From: Prevotella sp.
Lineage (GTDB): Bacteria; Bacteroidota; Bacteroidia; Bacteroidales; Bacteroidaceae
Assembly: GCA_024688365.1 (NCBI GenBank)
Contig: JAILEG010000036.1
Location: forward strand, 25,732-89,731
Direction of reading: 5' to 3'
DNA: 64,000 nt
Shown: one piece after another, positions 1 to 7,744 of the stretch
Layout of the letters: each line of letters opens with the position of its first letter
Position numbering within the stretch: the stretch's first letter is position 1
Program-made: the position numbers and the translations under genes
The notes under the pieces: model-generated
What the model was told of the DNA's origin: nothing
What the model saw: the letters and a program-made list of their open reading frames with translations, nothing else
The model's database searches: none

Positions 1-245
1 AGACATCGTTCGACAGAACTGAAATCAGCCGGCTCATCAACATCAAGACCGTTCACCTCAGCCCCACTGACATCCTTGTCACGGCAAAGATCGACGTGAA
101 GACCGAGTATGAGATGCAGTCCTACGACCTCATCAATGATATTGAGCGTAACCTGAGGGCTGCATTCCCATCTTACAAGATATACATCTATATCGAGACG
201 GATAAGTACAGGGAGGATTACAAAAAGCCCCTATCAGAAATGTAA
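1..245 (+). CDS. CDF family cation efflux protein, C-terminal part
   Basis: Only the last 80 codons are in the window; the frame is open from base 3 and stops at 243-245. The protein reads ...RLINIKTVHLSPTDILVTAK... and matches the cytoplasmic C-terminal beta-alpha-beta domain of cation diffusion facilitator transporters, which export divalent metals such as zinc by proton exchange. The membrane segments lie outside the window, so metal specificity cannot be judged. It converges on the methyltransferase gene with a gap of 25 bases. Confidence 0.7.
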   Translation, partial: TSFDRTEISRLINIKTVHLSPTDILVTAKIDVKTEYEMQSYDLINDIERNLRAAFPSYKIYIYIETDKYREDYKKPLSEM

Positions 246-270
246 GGATAAGGAAGAGCGGTCATGGAAA

Positions 271-576
271 CTATGGTCTCCATTGCCATTTCCTCATATC
301 AACGCAGCCATTCGGACGGAAAGTAACTCCCTCGGTCATGAGCAGGCTGCGCTGCTCTGCCCACCCGGGAGCAGTTCTTCCCGCACTGTTCACCACACGG
401 TGACAGGGCAATCCCGCTTCTTCCCCAGCCCCATGCAGCACCCTGCCCACCAAGCGGGAATGGTTAGGAAAGCCTACGAGCCAAGCTATCTGCCCATAAC
501 TCAGCACACGGCCTCGGGGAATGGAGGCCACAACGCTATATACTTCCTTGCGGAAAAGACTGATGTCAAATGCCAT
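271..576 (-). CDS. Methylated-DNA-protein cysteine methyltransferase family, short form
   Basis: 101 residues, the size of the C-terminal DNA-binding domain of O6-alkylguanine alkyltransferases without the N-terminal ribonuclease-like domain. The active-site motif PCHR is at residues 57-60, so the acceptor cysteine (C58) is present. This separates it from alkyltransferase-like proteins, in which Trp replaces the Cys. The segment NHSRLVGRVL matches the helix-turn-helix with the arginine finger. By family it removes alkyl groups from O6-guanine in DNA. It is shorter than most enzymes that repair alone. It lies downstream of the gpx terminator, so it is probably transcribed separately. Confidence 0.8.
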   Translation of the reverse strand: MAFDISLFRKEVYSVVASIPRGRVLSYGQIAWLVGFPNHSRLVGRVLHGAGEEAGLPCHRVVNSAGRTAPGWAEQRSLLMTEGVTFRPNGCVDMRKWQWRP

Positions 577-620
577 TTCTCCTCCTGTCTTCCGAATACC
601 CTTCTTACTAAACGCAAAAA

Positions 621-655
621 AGGCAGTCTCACGGGATGACCCGTCAGACTGTCCT
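621..655 (-). terminator. Intrinsic terminator after gpx
   Basis: Arms 621-635 and 640-655 pair around a four-base loop. On the minus strand the hairpin is followed by a run of T (the A run at about 615-621), directly after the stop of the glutathione peroxidase gene at 684. Confidence 0.8.
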
Positions 656-683
656 TTACTTTCCTGCCTGTCTGTCTGGCTGC

Positions 684-1232
684 TCAGAGTTCAGCCTCAA
701 CAGCCTTCTTAACCTCCTTCAGGTCAACAGTCGGCTCGAAGCGGGCAACCACCTCACCATCGCGGTTGACGAGGAACTTGGTGAAGTTCCACTGAATATC
801 GTCCTGCTTGCGTGGCTCTGGGTTGCTCTTGTTGTAAAGATCCTCCATGACTGCTGACAGCTTCTCATCGTATGCGCCGCCTGCATAGCCTTTCTGGCTC
901 TTCAGCCAGGTGTAGAGCGGCAGCTCATTGGCACCGTTCACATCGCTCTTCTTGAACTGTGGGAAGTCAGCACCGAACTTCATCGTGCAGAACTCATGGA
1001 TTTCCTCATCAGAGCCTGGCGCCTGATGACCGAACTGGTCGCAGGGAACATCGAGGATTTCCAGTCCCTTGTCCTTCAGCTCGTGATACATAGCCTCCAG
1101 GTCCTCATACTGGGGAGTGAAGCCACAACCCGTGGCTGTGTTGACGATAAGGAGAACCTTACCCTTATATGCCTCAAGACTTACCTCATTGCCTTTCTTA
1201 TCTTTCAAATTGAAATCGAATACCTTTGCCAT
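684..1232 (-). CDS. Glutathione peroxidase family thiol peroxidase
   Basis: 182 residues, normal size for bacterial GPx. The catalytic tetrad can be read: Cys36 in NTATGCGFTPQY, Gln66 in DVPCDQFG, and Trp148-Asn149 in QWNFTKF. The peroxidatic residue is a normal TGC/TGT cysteine, not selenocysteine. Such Cys-type enzymes usually reduce hydrogen peroxide and lipid hydroperoxides with thioredoxin. There is no signal peptide, so it should be cytoplasmic. The gene starts 30 bases after the DoxX gene on the same strand with no promoter box between, so the two are probably one operon ending at the hairpin at 621-655. Confidence 0.92.
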   Translation of the reverse strand: MAKVFDFNLKDKKGNEVSLEAYKGKVLLIVNTATGCGFTPQYEDLEAMYHELKDKGLEILDVPCDQFGHQAPGSDEEIHEFCTMKFGADFPQFKKSDVNGANELPLYTWLKSQKGYAGGAYDEKLSAVMEDLYNKSNPEPRKQDDIQWNFTKFLVNRDGEVVARFEPTVDLKEVKKAVEAEL

Positions 1233-1262
1233 AATTTTCTGTTTTTATGATTTACTACCGTT

Positions 1263-1715
1263 TTATTTTATCTCTTTGTCTTTATCTCTCCTCCCTCTCA
1301 CGCTTCTGCCCCACTTTCTCAGCTGTAACCAACCTCCTGTTGACCACAATGCCCAGGCAATAAGCACTGGCTGGAAAAAGAGGCGGACGAGCCGAGCCTG
1401 GTCCGTATCAAGCCCAAAGGCACTGATGTGATTGACCCACTGGTTGATATTGCCGGGGAAGATGGCAACATAGAAGAGTGCCAACAAAGCCCCGACGACT
1501 CCCTTATGCCTGGTCAGCAAAAGCATACCAAGCCCCAAGGCTATCTCCACTACCCCAGAAACCAAGACCACAAAGTCAGTGAATCCTGGAGAGAACTGGA
1601 GCCATACGGGCACCTGTGCCACAAACTCCTGCCGGGCAAACGACAGATGGGACACACCTGCATAGGTCATGAAAGCACCTAAAAGGAGCCGGAGTATGGT
1701 TTTTATCACATTCAT
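1263..1715 (-). CDS. DoxX-like membrane protein
   Basis: 150 residues with four hydrophobic segments (about 5-24, 47-66, 70-90, 108-125), ending in a basic, charged tail. Length, topology and the N-terminal LRLLLGAFMTYAGVSHL pattern fit the DoxX/DoxD-like family. Members are inner-membrane proteins of poorly defined function, often linked to redox or sulfur stress. Co-transcription with a peroxidase fits an oxidative-stress role, but this is inference. The start is the first ATG after a clear promoter box at 1779-1787. Confidence 0.75.
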   Translation of the reverse strand: MNVIKTILRLLLGAFMTYAGVSHLSFARQEFVAQVPVWLQFSPGFTDFVVLVSGVVEIALGLGMLLLTRHKGVVGALLALFYVAIFPGNINQWVNHISAFGLDTDQARLVRLFFQPVLIAWALWSTGGWLQLRKWGRSVRGRRDKDKEIK

Positions 1716-1778
1716 CAGTCTTGCTGTCTCTTTTCGTTTCTGGTCTTCCGGAACTCTCTTCTGTTTCCTTTAGACGTT

Positions 1779-1787
1779 GCAAAGATA
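1779..1787 (-). promoter_or_regulatory. Promoter -7 box of DoxX-gpx operon
   Basis: TATCTTTGC on the minus strand, a full match to the Bacteroidota consensus TAnnTTTG, about 64 bases before the DoxX start codon. Confidence 0.75.
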
Positions 1788-2000
1788 TGTATTTTATTTT
1801 AAATCGCAGACGATGCAGGCATTTAATTAACACCTTTTATTACATATCATCAGCAACAATATCAATATAAAGACACGTTAACACTAAGGTGCTTCCAGTC
1901 CTCCTGTCTTGCTCTATGCCATCACCCTCCATTCTGGCCGTAAACCCTCGGAGAGCTGTCAGTGCCATATAGCGGCAGTACTCTTGCTGAAGTACTTGAT

Positions 2001-2038
2001 TACTTCACGTAAAGTATTCAAGTACTTCTCGTAAAGTA
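2001..2038. repeat. Array of 16-bp near-palindromes, 22-bp period (2 units)
   Basis: Units at 2001-2016 (TACTTCACGTAAAGTA) and 2023-2038 (TACTTCTCGTAAAGTA) start 22 bases apart. The array lies between the divergent DoxX and Nim-like promoters. The same unit type and spacing recur near 11.0, 34.8, 44.0 and 52.5 kb. The rest of the 1834-2210 gap holds only the two promoters. Confidence 0.8.
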
Positions 2039-2120
2039 TTATGCCAGAGTGCCATAGGCATCAGACAACTATAACACAAAAACAAATGGCAAAAAGGCAC
2101 ACTGAACAAAAGAAAAGCAG

Positions 2121-2129
2121 TAACTTTGC
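2121..2129 (+). promoter_or_regulatory. Promoter -7 box of the Nim-like gene
   Basis: TAACTTTGC, matching TAnnTTTG, about 80 bases before the ATG at 2211. Confidence 0.7.
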
Positions 2130-2210
2130 ACAAGTTTATGCCAATGGCAGCAACCAGGTGCGTCCCTCTGTCGTTGCCAACAGCTTTTCATACAACAAAA
2201 AAAGAACATC

Positions 2211-2702
2211 ATGCAGTTCAGAGAAATGAGGCGGAAACGCCAGCAACTGTCCCAAGAAGAAACGCTCAGTATTCTCCAGCATGCCACGGCAGGTACACTC
2301 GCCCTACTTGGTGACGATGACTACCCTTACGCAGTGCCCATCAGCTATGTCTATGCCGATGGCAGACTCTACTTCCACACCGCCCTGTCAGGACATAAGG
2401 TGGATGCCATACGCCGCCACAGCAAGGCTTCTTTCTGCGTCATTGACAAGGATGAGATTCACGGCAAGGAGTATACCACCTATTTCCGCAGCGTCATAGC
2501 CTTCGGACGCATCCGCATCATCGAAGATACTGACGAGAAACTGCGCACGGCGCGCATGCTCGGCGACCGCTATAACCCCAACGATGAGGAATCGCTGCAG
2601 AAGGAGCTGGACAAGAGCCTGGCACACATGGCGATGATCTGCCTCGACATAGAGCATCTCACAGGCAAGGAGGCCATTGAGCTGGTAAGGATGAAAGGAT
2701 GA
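2211..2702 (+). CDS. Pyridoxamine 5'-phosphate oxidase-like flavoprotein (NimA-like)
   Basis: 163 residues. The N-terminal half has the split-barrel flavin-binding pattern (GTLALLGDDDYPYAVPISYVY, then LYFHTALSGHKVDAI), and the C-terminal half has GKEYTTYFRSVIAFGRIRII. This fits the NimA-type branch of the PNPOx-like family, which binds FMN. Some members reduce 5-nitroimidazoles; most have unknown substrates. The sequence cannot show whether this one affects nitroimidazole susceptibility. It is cytoplasmic with its own promoter at 2121. Confidence 0.8.
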   Translation: MQFREMRRKRQQLSQEETLSILQHATAGTLALLGDDDYPYAVPISYVYADGRLYFHTALSGHKVDAIRRHSKASFCVIDKDEIHGKEYTTYFRSVIAFGRIRIIEDTDEKLRTARMLGDRYNPNDEESLQKELDKSLAHMAMICLDIEHLTGKEAIELVRMKG

Positions 2703-2834
2703 GAAAGGGATATTGTATCCCTATGGGTGTCTGTTGGTGAGATAGCCAATGCAGAAGAAAAGCAATAAACAGCTCAGCCAGCCAAGTGGATGACTGCCAT
2801 ATTCTGAACAAGAAAGAGACTGACATAAGCAACT

Positions 2835-3173
2835 ATGAACACAGAAGAACTGAGAGACTATTGCCTGTCGCTGTCGGCAGATGTGGAGGAGAAGTTCCCG
2901 TTCCAGCAGTTCAAGGCGGCAAAAGATGTGCTGGCGTTTTACATCAGCGGACACATGTTCTGCTATTTCGACATCAATGACCTGCACCACGTGACCGTGA
3001 AGTGTCGCAAAGACGACATTCCATCACTGCTTGAGCAGCACAGCTGGCTGTCAAAGCCTTACAATGGCAATCCCAAATACTGGATAGGCATTGATGCCAC
3101 AAAGGATGACACAGAAATCGTCCGGAAACTCATTGAGGACTCGTTTTTCCTTGTCCGTAAGAAAAAGAGATAA
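2835..3173 (+). CDS. MmcQ/YjbR family protein
   Basis: 112 residues, the usual length of the YjbR (CyaY-like fold) family. Recognisable parts are LSLSADVEEKFPF, then FYISGHMFCYFDI, and the closing half KPYNGNPKYWIGID with DSFFLVRKKKR. Family members are small cytoplasmic proteins with a proposed DNA-binding ability and no fixed role. It follows the Nim-like gene by 132 bases on the same strand and may be read from the same promoter, since no TAnnTTTG box was seen in the gap. Confidence 0.8.
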   Translation: MNTEELRDYCLSLSADVEEKFPFQQFKAAKDVLAFYISGHMFCYFDINDLHHVTVKCRKDDIPSLLEQHSWLSKPYNGNPKYWIGIDATKDDTEIVRKLIEDSFFLVRKKKR

Positions 3174-3333
3174 ACCCTCAACCAGTCTCCACATTGCAGG
3201 GCTTCCTGCGTTGCCAGCCTCTATGTGTTTTACTTTCATGAATGTGGCTCTCAGTCGTGGTCTTGCTGACTGGGAAAAAGAGAACTTGACTGTGGGAGAG
3301 GCTGGGCTTCGACATCAAGGAATAGGAAAAGAA

Positions 3334-3372
3334 GGGGGAATCAAAAGCTGCCTATCCGCTTTTGATTCCCCC
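3334..3372. terminator. Bidirectional terminator between convergent genes
   Basis: Perfect 15-bp inverted repeat (3334-3348 with 3358-3372, nine-base loop) between the end of the YjbR gene and the end of the metallo-hydrolase gene. The minus-strand exit is T-rich (ttcttttcc). Confidence 0.8.
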
Positions 3373-3400
3373 TTTGCTGGCAATGTCCCCTTATGCTGTC

Positions 3401-4153
3401 TTACAGCTTCATCACCCGCTTCATCTCCAGGTTTTCATATCCCTCAGGACAATGGGTGGAGAGATAGACGGTGGGATGCTCGGCTACAAACTGGCGCACA
3501 CGGTCGAGTGTCTCCCTGGCAGCTGCCAAGTCCTCAAAGACAATGCTCAGTTTGTTGGCTTTCAAGGCTGCGTCAGTATAGGTCACATCCCCCTGTATCA
3601 TATAGAAGAGCCCATCGTTCTCCACAATGACGATGCTGTTGCCACGGGTGTGCCCTTTTGCCTCAACGAAACGGATGCCATCGGCAATCTTCTGTGAGCA
3701 GGGGAAATTATAGTAGGCACCGTCCTCATAGGTGGCACGGACAATGCTCTCACCCTCCCACTTCAACGCATCGGCATCCTCGGGGGAGATATAAACCTTG
3801 GCATTTGGGAAGAACTTGACAGCCGCAGAGTGGTCAGGATGCTTGTGGGTGACGAGAATCTTCGTCACATCTTCAGCCTTATAGCCCAGTGCAGTGAAGG
3901 CATCCATGTAGTCAGCCACCTTCTCCCCCATGTAGAGAGGAGCGCCCAGCTTCTTCTCTGGAGCCTTGAAGTCGCTTCCGAAACCCGTGTCAACAAGAAT
4001 GAGCTCATTGTCGGTCTCAATAAGGAAGTTCTGTAGACTTGAGCGGTAGATAATCTGCTCGTCAAAATTCTCTTTGCCTTCTTCACCTCCGAAGGCGAAC
4101 GACTGGTTCATGAAACCATGATCGAACATGCGGATTGCTTTTATTTTCATCAT
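3401..4153 (-). CDS. MBL-fold metallo-hydrolase
   Basis: 250 residues with the metallo-beta-lactamase zinc ligands in order: HKHPDH in ILVTHKHPDHSAAV, His in AKGHTRGNS, Asp in MIQGDVTYTD, and the terminal His in LSTHCPEG. The pattern resembles the lactonase/AttM-like branch, but the substrate cannot be assigned. No signal peptide is visible. It begins 23 bases after the histidine kinase gene and has no promoter box, so it is probably the third gene of the two-component operon. MM at the start leaves two adjacent ATG choices. Confidence 0.85.
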   Translation of the reverse strand: MMKIKAIRMFDHGFMNQSFAFGGEEGKENFDEQIIYRSSLQNFLIETDNELILVDTGFGSDFKAPEKKLGAPLYMGEKVADYMDAFTALGYKAEDVTKILVTHKHPDHSAAVKFFPNAKVYISPEDADALKWEGESIVRATYEDGAYYNFPCSQKIADGIRFVEAKGHTRGNSIVIVENDGLFYMIQGDVTYTDAALKANKLSIVFEDLAAARETLDRVRQFVAEHPTVYLSTHCPEGYENLEMKRVMKL

Positions 4154-4176
4154 CCAATGATATTGAAATGAATAAT

Positions 4177-5163
4177 CTATCTAAAGGTTTGCTGGGATGA
4201 CGGATGCCCTTGCGGAATGTGCAGCCGGACGGTAGTAGGCCCCTGCTCACTGCTGGTCAGACTGACCTTTATTCCGGTTATGGCCGCAAACCGGCTGACA
4301 ATGGTCAGTCCGAGACCATATCCCTCTATGCGCTGATGCCCACTGGCAATGGAACGGTAGAAAGGTTCAAAGACATGCCTTGTGTCCTCAGCAGGAATAC
4401 CAGGACCGCTATTCACCACCTCTATCAGTACATGTCCGTCCTCTGGCTTTGCCGTCAACCCCACAGATCCACCCTTGTTGCAATATTTTGCAGCATTGGC
4501 TATGACATTAGTCAAGATGGTGAGCAAGGCTGTATGGTCAGTGTATGCCTTGAGATGCTCGTCCGGCACATCAAGCCTGACGGCAAGTTCCCTTTGCAGC
4601 ATGACATCGGAAGAGACCGTGCAGGCCTCCGTAAGAATATCCTGTACGGGCACATCTGTATATTGCAGCCGCAGCTTGCCGTTCTCCACACGGGTGAGGG
4701 TCAGTAAGTTGTCAACCATTTGGTTCATATTATCCACCACTTGCAGGTTCTCACGTATCTTCTGCCGGTACTCCTCCTCCTTGCGTTGCTTACGGATAAG
4801 TACTTCCAGTGACCCTTTAATGACTGCCAGCGGGGTGCGCAGCTCATGCGATGCAAAACTGGTGAATGCCTTCTCACGGTCAAGCGAGTCAATGAGCGGT
4901 GCCACACTCTTCCTCGCCACCCTATGGGCTATATGGTAAAGCAGATAGGCCTGCGCAACCGTTGTCAGGCTGATGACAACGGTCAGAATGACCATAAAGA
5001 GGAACAGCTGTGACCACGTCACCACAGTCTGGCTTCTGAAATATAAAAGCCCGACGGCAAAAGCGCCCAGGATTATAGCACAGAGTGCCAGCGTTGCCAG
5101 CACCGTGTCACGCAGGATGCTATGAGCAATGCGGTCCTCATATTTCTTGAATTGGTTCTCCAT
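4177..5163 (-). CDS. Two-component sensor histidine kinase
   Basis: 328 residues. Two membrane segments (about 22-42 and 52-75) with only a very short loop between them, so it lacks a periplasmic sensing domain. The H-box is FASHELRTPL with phospho-accepting His106. The ATPase domain follows, with an N-box around NVIANAAKY, G1 GPGIP and G2 GYGLGLTIV. It pairs with the adjacent OmpR-type regulator; the stop of that gene and this ATG are one base apart. With almost no extracellular loop it may sense within the membrane or through a partner (inference). Confidence 0.9.
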   Translation of the reverse strand: MENQFKKYEDRIAHSILRDTVLATLALCAIILGAFAVGLLYFRSQTVVTWSQLFLFMVILTVVISLTTVAQAYLLYHIAHRVARKSVAPLIDSLDREKAFTSFASHELRTPLAVIKGSLEVLIRKQRKEEEYRQKIRENLQVVDNMNQMVDNLLTLTRVENGKLRLQYTDVPVQDILTEACTVSSDVMLQRELAVRLDVPDEHLKAYTDHTALLTILTNVIANAAKYCNKGGSVGLTAKPEDGHVLIEVVNSGPGIPAEDTRHVFEPFYRSIASGHQRIEGYGLGLTIVSRFAAITGIKVSLTSSEQGPTTVRLHIPQGHPSSQQTFR

Positions 5164-5164
5164 A

Positions 5165-5824
5165 TCAGTCGGTAGCTATAAACCCTACGCCACGGATGGT
5201 CTTGATGTTGCCATCATGGGGCATGCCCAGCTTCTTGCGCAAGGCATTCATGAACACATCTATCACGCCCGTGTCATACTGAAAGTCGATACCCCAAACG
5301 TTCCTGATGATATCCTCGCGCGTACAGACCTCCCCCTTGTGCCGGATGAAGTAAGCAAGAAGATTGAACTCACGTGAGGTCAGCTTCACGTCCTTGCCGT
5401 CATTCGACACCTGATAGGTGGTCAGGTTCTGCTCAATGTTACCCAAATGCAGTATCTCATCCTCCTTACGATTGCGGAAGTGTATCTTGATCCGTTCAAC
5501 AAGTTCCTCAAAGGAGAAAGGCTTCTTGATGTAGTCATTGGCACCGGCACGCAGTCCGCTGATGGTGTCCTCCACCGCATCACGGGCTGTAAGGAAGATG
5601 ATGGGTGTCTCCTGGTCGGTCCTGCGGATGTGGTTGCACACCTCAATCCCGTCCATCCCTGGAAGCATCCAGTCGAGCAGTAGCAGGTCAGGATGCCACT
5701 CGGAATACGATCTGAGCGCAGCCTCACCATCCGTAGCGACAAGCGTCTCATAGCCCTCATCTTCCAGCCCCTCTTTTAGGAAGGTGTAGATACCAGCCTC
5801 ATCTTCTACTATCAGTATTTTCAT
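5165..5824 (-). CDS. OmpR/PhoB family response regulator
   Basis: 219 residues: a receiver domain with phospho-acceptor Asp51 (LLLLDWMLPGMDG), conserved Thr in IIFLTARD and Lys in IKKPFSF, then a winged-helix DNA-binding domain (about 125-219) ending IKTIRGVGFIATD. The frame stays open upstream to a TTG at 5848, but that lies inside the promoter box at 5845-5853. The ATG at 5824 (MKILIVEDE) is therefore the start. First gene of an operon with the kinase and the metallo-hydrolase. It resembles the Bacteroides RprY-type regulators, but identity is not claimed. Confidence 0.93.
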   Translation of the reverse strand: MKILIVEDEAGIYTFLKEGLEDEGYETLVATDGEAALRSYSEWHPDLLLLDWMLPGMDGIEVCNHIRRTDQETPIIFLTARDAVEDTISGLRAGANDYIKKPFSFEELVERIKIHFRNRKEDEILHLGNIEQNLTTYQVSNDGKDVKLTSREFNLLAYFIRHKGEVCTREDIIRNVWGIDFQYDTGVIDVFMNALRKKLGMPHDGNIKTIRGVGFIATD

Positions 5825-5844
5825 AAGCTTATTACCTTGCAAAC

Positions 5845-5853
5845 GCAAAGATA
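5845..5853 (-). promoter_or_regulatory. Promoter -7 box of the two-component operon
   Basis: TATCTTTGC on the minus strand, about 21 bases before the ATG at 5824. It rules out the upstream TTG as start. Confidence 0.8.
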
Positions 5854-5874
5854 CGAAATAAAACAGAAAAAAGA

Positions 5875-5909
5875 AAGGCGTAGGTGAAGAGTCTTATCAC
5901 CTTGCGCCT
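5875..5909 (-). terminator. Terminator of the ferritin-like gene
   Basis: Arms about 5875-5887 and 5896-5909 (AAGGCGTAGGTGA against TCACCTTGCGCCTT) form a stem with one bulge. The minus strand continues into a T-rich tract just upstream of the response-regulator promoter. Confidence 0.7.
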
Positions 5910-5977
5910 TGGGAACACGTCCTTTAATATATAGGGCCTGCTCTTGTATATCACAGCCGCTTTCAGCGTACGGCTCG

Positions 5978-6433
5978 TTAGAGCTGCTTCACCAGCCAGT
6001 TCTCACGGCCAATCATCTTGATGACCTCAAGCTGATTCTGGCTCCAGTAAAGGTCTTCCTCCTCATCAGCAAGATAAGCCTTCATGATGTCGTAAGTGGT
6101 GGGGTCATCCTTCAGGTCGGCCATGCACTTGTAAAGCATCTCCACGCCCTTCTCCTGGATAGCGAGGTCAGCCTTGATGTAGTCCACAGGGTCTGCCACC
6201 AGCTCACGGCCTTTCTGATCTTCGATTTTCACCTCTGCGCCCAAATCATTGATACGGGTCATGAACTTCTTTACCCAGCCCATTTCTTCTTCATAATGTC
6301 CCGTATACTTCTCTGCCAGCTTCGTGAGACCCATAGCCTCAAAATGCTTGCCCTGTACCAAGTGTGCGAAAGCTCCGTTTGTCAGTCCTGTCGTGAAAAA
6401 CTGTAATGCCTCAATTGATTTCTTTGCGTCCAT
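5978..6433 (-). CDS. Ferritin-like protein (bacterioferritin/DpsL type)
   Basis: 151 residues, nearly all helical. Carboxylate-rich motifs fit a four-helix ferritin-like di-iron protein: HLVQGKHFEAMG, EKYTGHYEEEMGW, AIQEKGVEMLYK and LADEEEDLYWSQNQ. By family it would store or detoxify iron and peroxide in the cytoplasm. The sequence alone does not decide between a 24-mer bacterioferritin and the 12-mer Dps-like proteins known in Bacteroides. It has its own promoter at 6491 and terminator at 5875. Confidence 0.8.
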   Translation of the reverse strand: MDAKKSIEALQFFTTGLTNGAFAHLVQGKHFEAMGLTKLAEKYTGHYEEEMGWVKKFMTRINDLGAEVKIEDQKGRELVADPVDYIKADLAIQEKGVEMLYKCMADLKDDPTTYDIMKAYLADEEEDLYWSQNQLEVIKMIGRENWLVKQL

Positions 6434-6490
6434 AATTGTATGTTTTAATTGTTATAATTGTTTGAATCTGTGTCGTTTCTGATTGACACT

Positions 6491-6499
6491 GCAAAGATA
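6491..6499 (-). promoter_or_regulatory. Promoter -7 box of the ferritin-like gene
   Basis: TATCTTTGC on the minus strand, about 58 bases before the start codon. A 7-bp inverted repeat (6542-6548 and 6554-6560, TCTTAAG with CTTAAGA) lies about 45 bases further upstream, a possible operator. Confidence 0.75.
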
Positions 6500-6670
6500 T
6501 GGAGATTCCGGCAAAGTTCTCTTAATATTAGGTTAAATCTTTCTTAAGATTCACTTAAGACACCAGACATAGCTTTATCACATGGCACAATGCGGGCAAA
6601 CGCAGCTCCAATCCTGTTGCGTTTCAGACACAAAAAGAGAGGAAAGCACGCATATTAGTTTTTTTTTAGC

Positions 6671-6679
6671 TATCTTTGC
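6671..6679 (+). promoter_or_regulatory. Promoter -7 box of rlmN
   Basis: TATCTTTGC, 25 bases before the ATG at 6704. A TTG at 6692 would leave almost no leader, so the ATG is chosen. Confidence 0.8.
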
Positions 6680-6703
6680 AGCAACAAAACATTGAGAACG
6701 GGA

Positions 6704-7744
6704 ATGGAAACTGCAAAGAAATATTTATTGGGGATGACACTTGGCGAGCTGAAGGAGGTGGCCAAGTCGCTGGGCATGCCCGCCTTCACCGGAGGACAGA
6801 TGGCAAAATGGCTCTACTGCCAGCACGTGAGAAGCATTGACGAGATGACCAACATCTCCAAAGCCAACCGTAAGAAGCTCGCCGCTGAGTATGCCATCGG
6901 CTGCAAGGAGCCCATTGATGCCCAGCACTCCAAGGACGGAACCATTAAATATCTCTTCCCGACAGACAGTGGGAAGTTTGTTGAGACGGTCTATATCCCA
7001 GAGGATGACCGTGCCACGCTCTGCGTCTCGTCACAGGTAGGGTGCAAGATGAACTGCCTCTTCTGCCAGACAGGCAAGCAGGGGTTTGAGGGAAGTCTCA
7101 CCGCAGCTGACATCCTCAACCAAATTCACTCCCTGCCCGAGCGTGACAAGCTGACAAATATCGTATTCATGGGACAGGGAGAGCCGATGGACAACCTTGA
7201 CAACGTGCTGCGCACCACTGAGATTATGACCGCCGAGTACGGCTACGCATGGTCGCCCAAACGCATCACCGTGAGCAGTGTGGGCATCAAGGACAAGCTG
7301 AGACGATTCCTGGAGGAGAGCGACTGCCACGTTGCCATCAGCATGCACTCCCCACTCCACGAACAGCGGGCAGAGCTGATGCCGGCCGAGAGGGGCATGC
7401 CAATAGAGAGTATCGTTGAGCTGCTGCGCAACTACGACTTCTCCCACCAGCGTCGCCTGTCGTTTGAGTATATCGTCTTTGGGGGTGTGAATGACACGCC
7501 AGAGCATGCCAAGAGCATCGTGCGCCTGCTCAAGGGGCTGGACTGCCGTATCAACCTTATCCGCTTCCATCCCATTCCAGACATACCACTGCACGGAGCT
7601 GATGACCAGAAAATGGAGAGCTTCCGAAACTATCTGACGGGCCACGGCATCTTCACCACCATCCGTGCCAGCCGCGGACAGGACATCTACGCTGCCTGCG
7701 GACTGCTGTCAACCGCCAAGAAGATAGCCGATGCACGGCGGTAA
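6704..7744 (+). CDS. rlmN: 23S rRNA (adenine-C2)-methyltransferase RlmN
   Basis: 346 residues. A radical SAM cluster motif CKMNCLFC (Cys114, Cys118, Cys121) sits after an N-terminal helical domain containing FTGGQMAKWLY. GQGEPMDN, SSVGI and ISMHSPLHEQRAELMP follow as in RlmN, and the C-terminal AACG supplies the second catalytic cysteine. The enzyme methylates C2 of A2503 in 23S rRNA, and some tRNAs, in the cytoplasm. It overlaps the DUF4837 gene by 14 bases, so the two are translated from one message. Confidence 0.95.
   Translation: METAKKYLLGMTLGELKEVAKSLGMPAFTGGQMAKWLYCQHVRSIDEMTNISKANRKKLAAEYAIGCKEPIDAQHSKDGTIKYLFPTDSGKFVETVYIPEDDRATLCVSSQVGCKMNCLFCQTGKQGFEGSLTAADILNQIHSLPERDKLTNIVFMGQGEPMDNLDNVLRTTEIMTAEYGYAWSPKRITVSSVGIKDKLRRFLEESDCHVAISMHSPLHEQRAELMPAERGMPIESIVELLRNYDFSHQRRLSFEYIVFGGVNDTPEHAKSIVRLLKGLDCRINLIRFHPIPDIPLHGADDQKMESFRNYLTGHGIFTTIRASRGQDIYAACGLLSTAKKIADARR

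Noticed and set aside
2041..2314. Short frames overlapping the Nim-like gene start
   Set aside because: They cross the promoter and the true gene in other frames.
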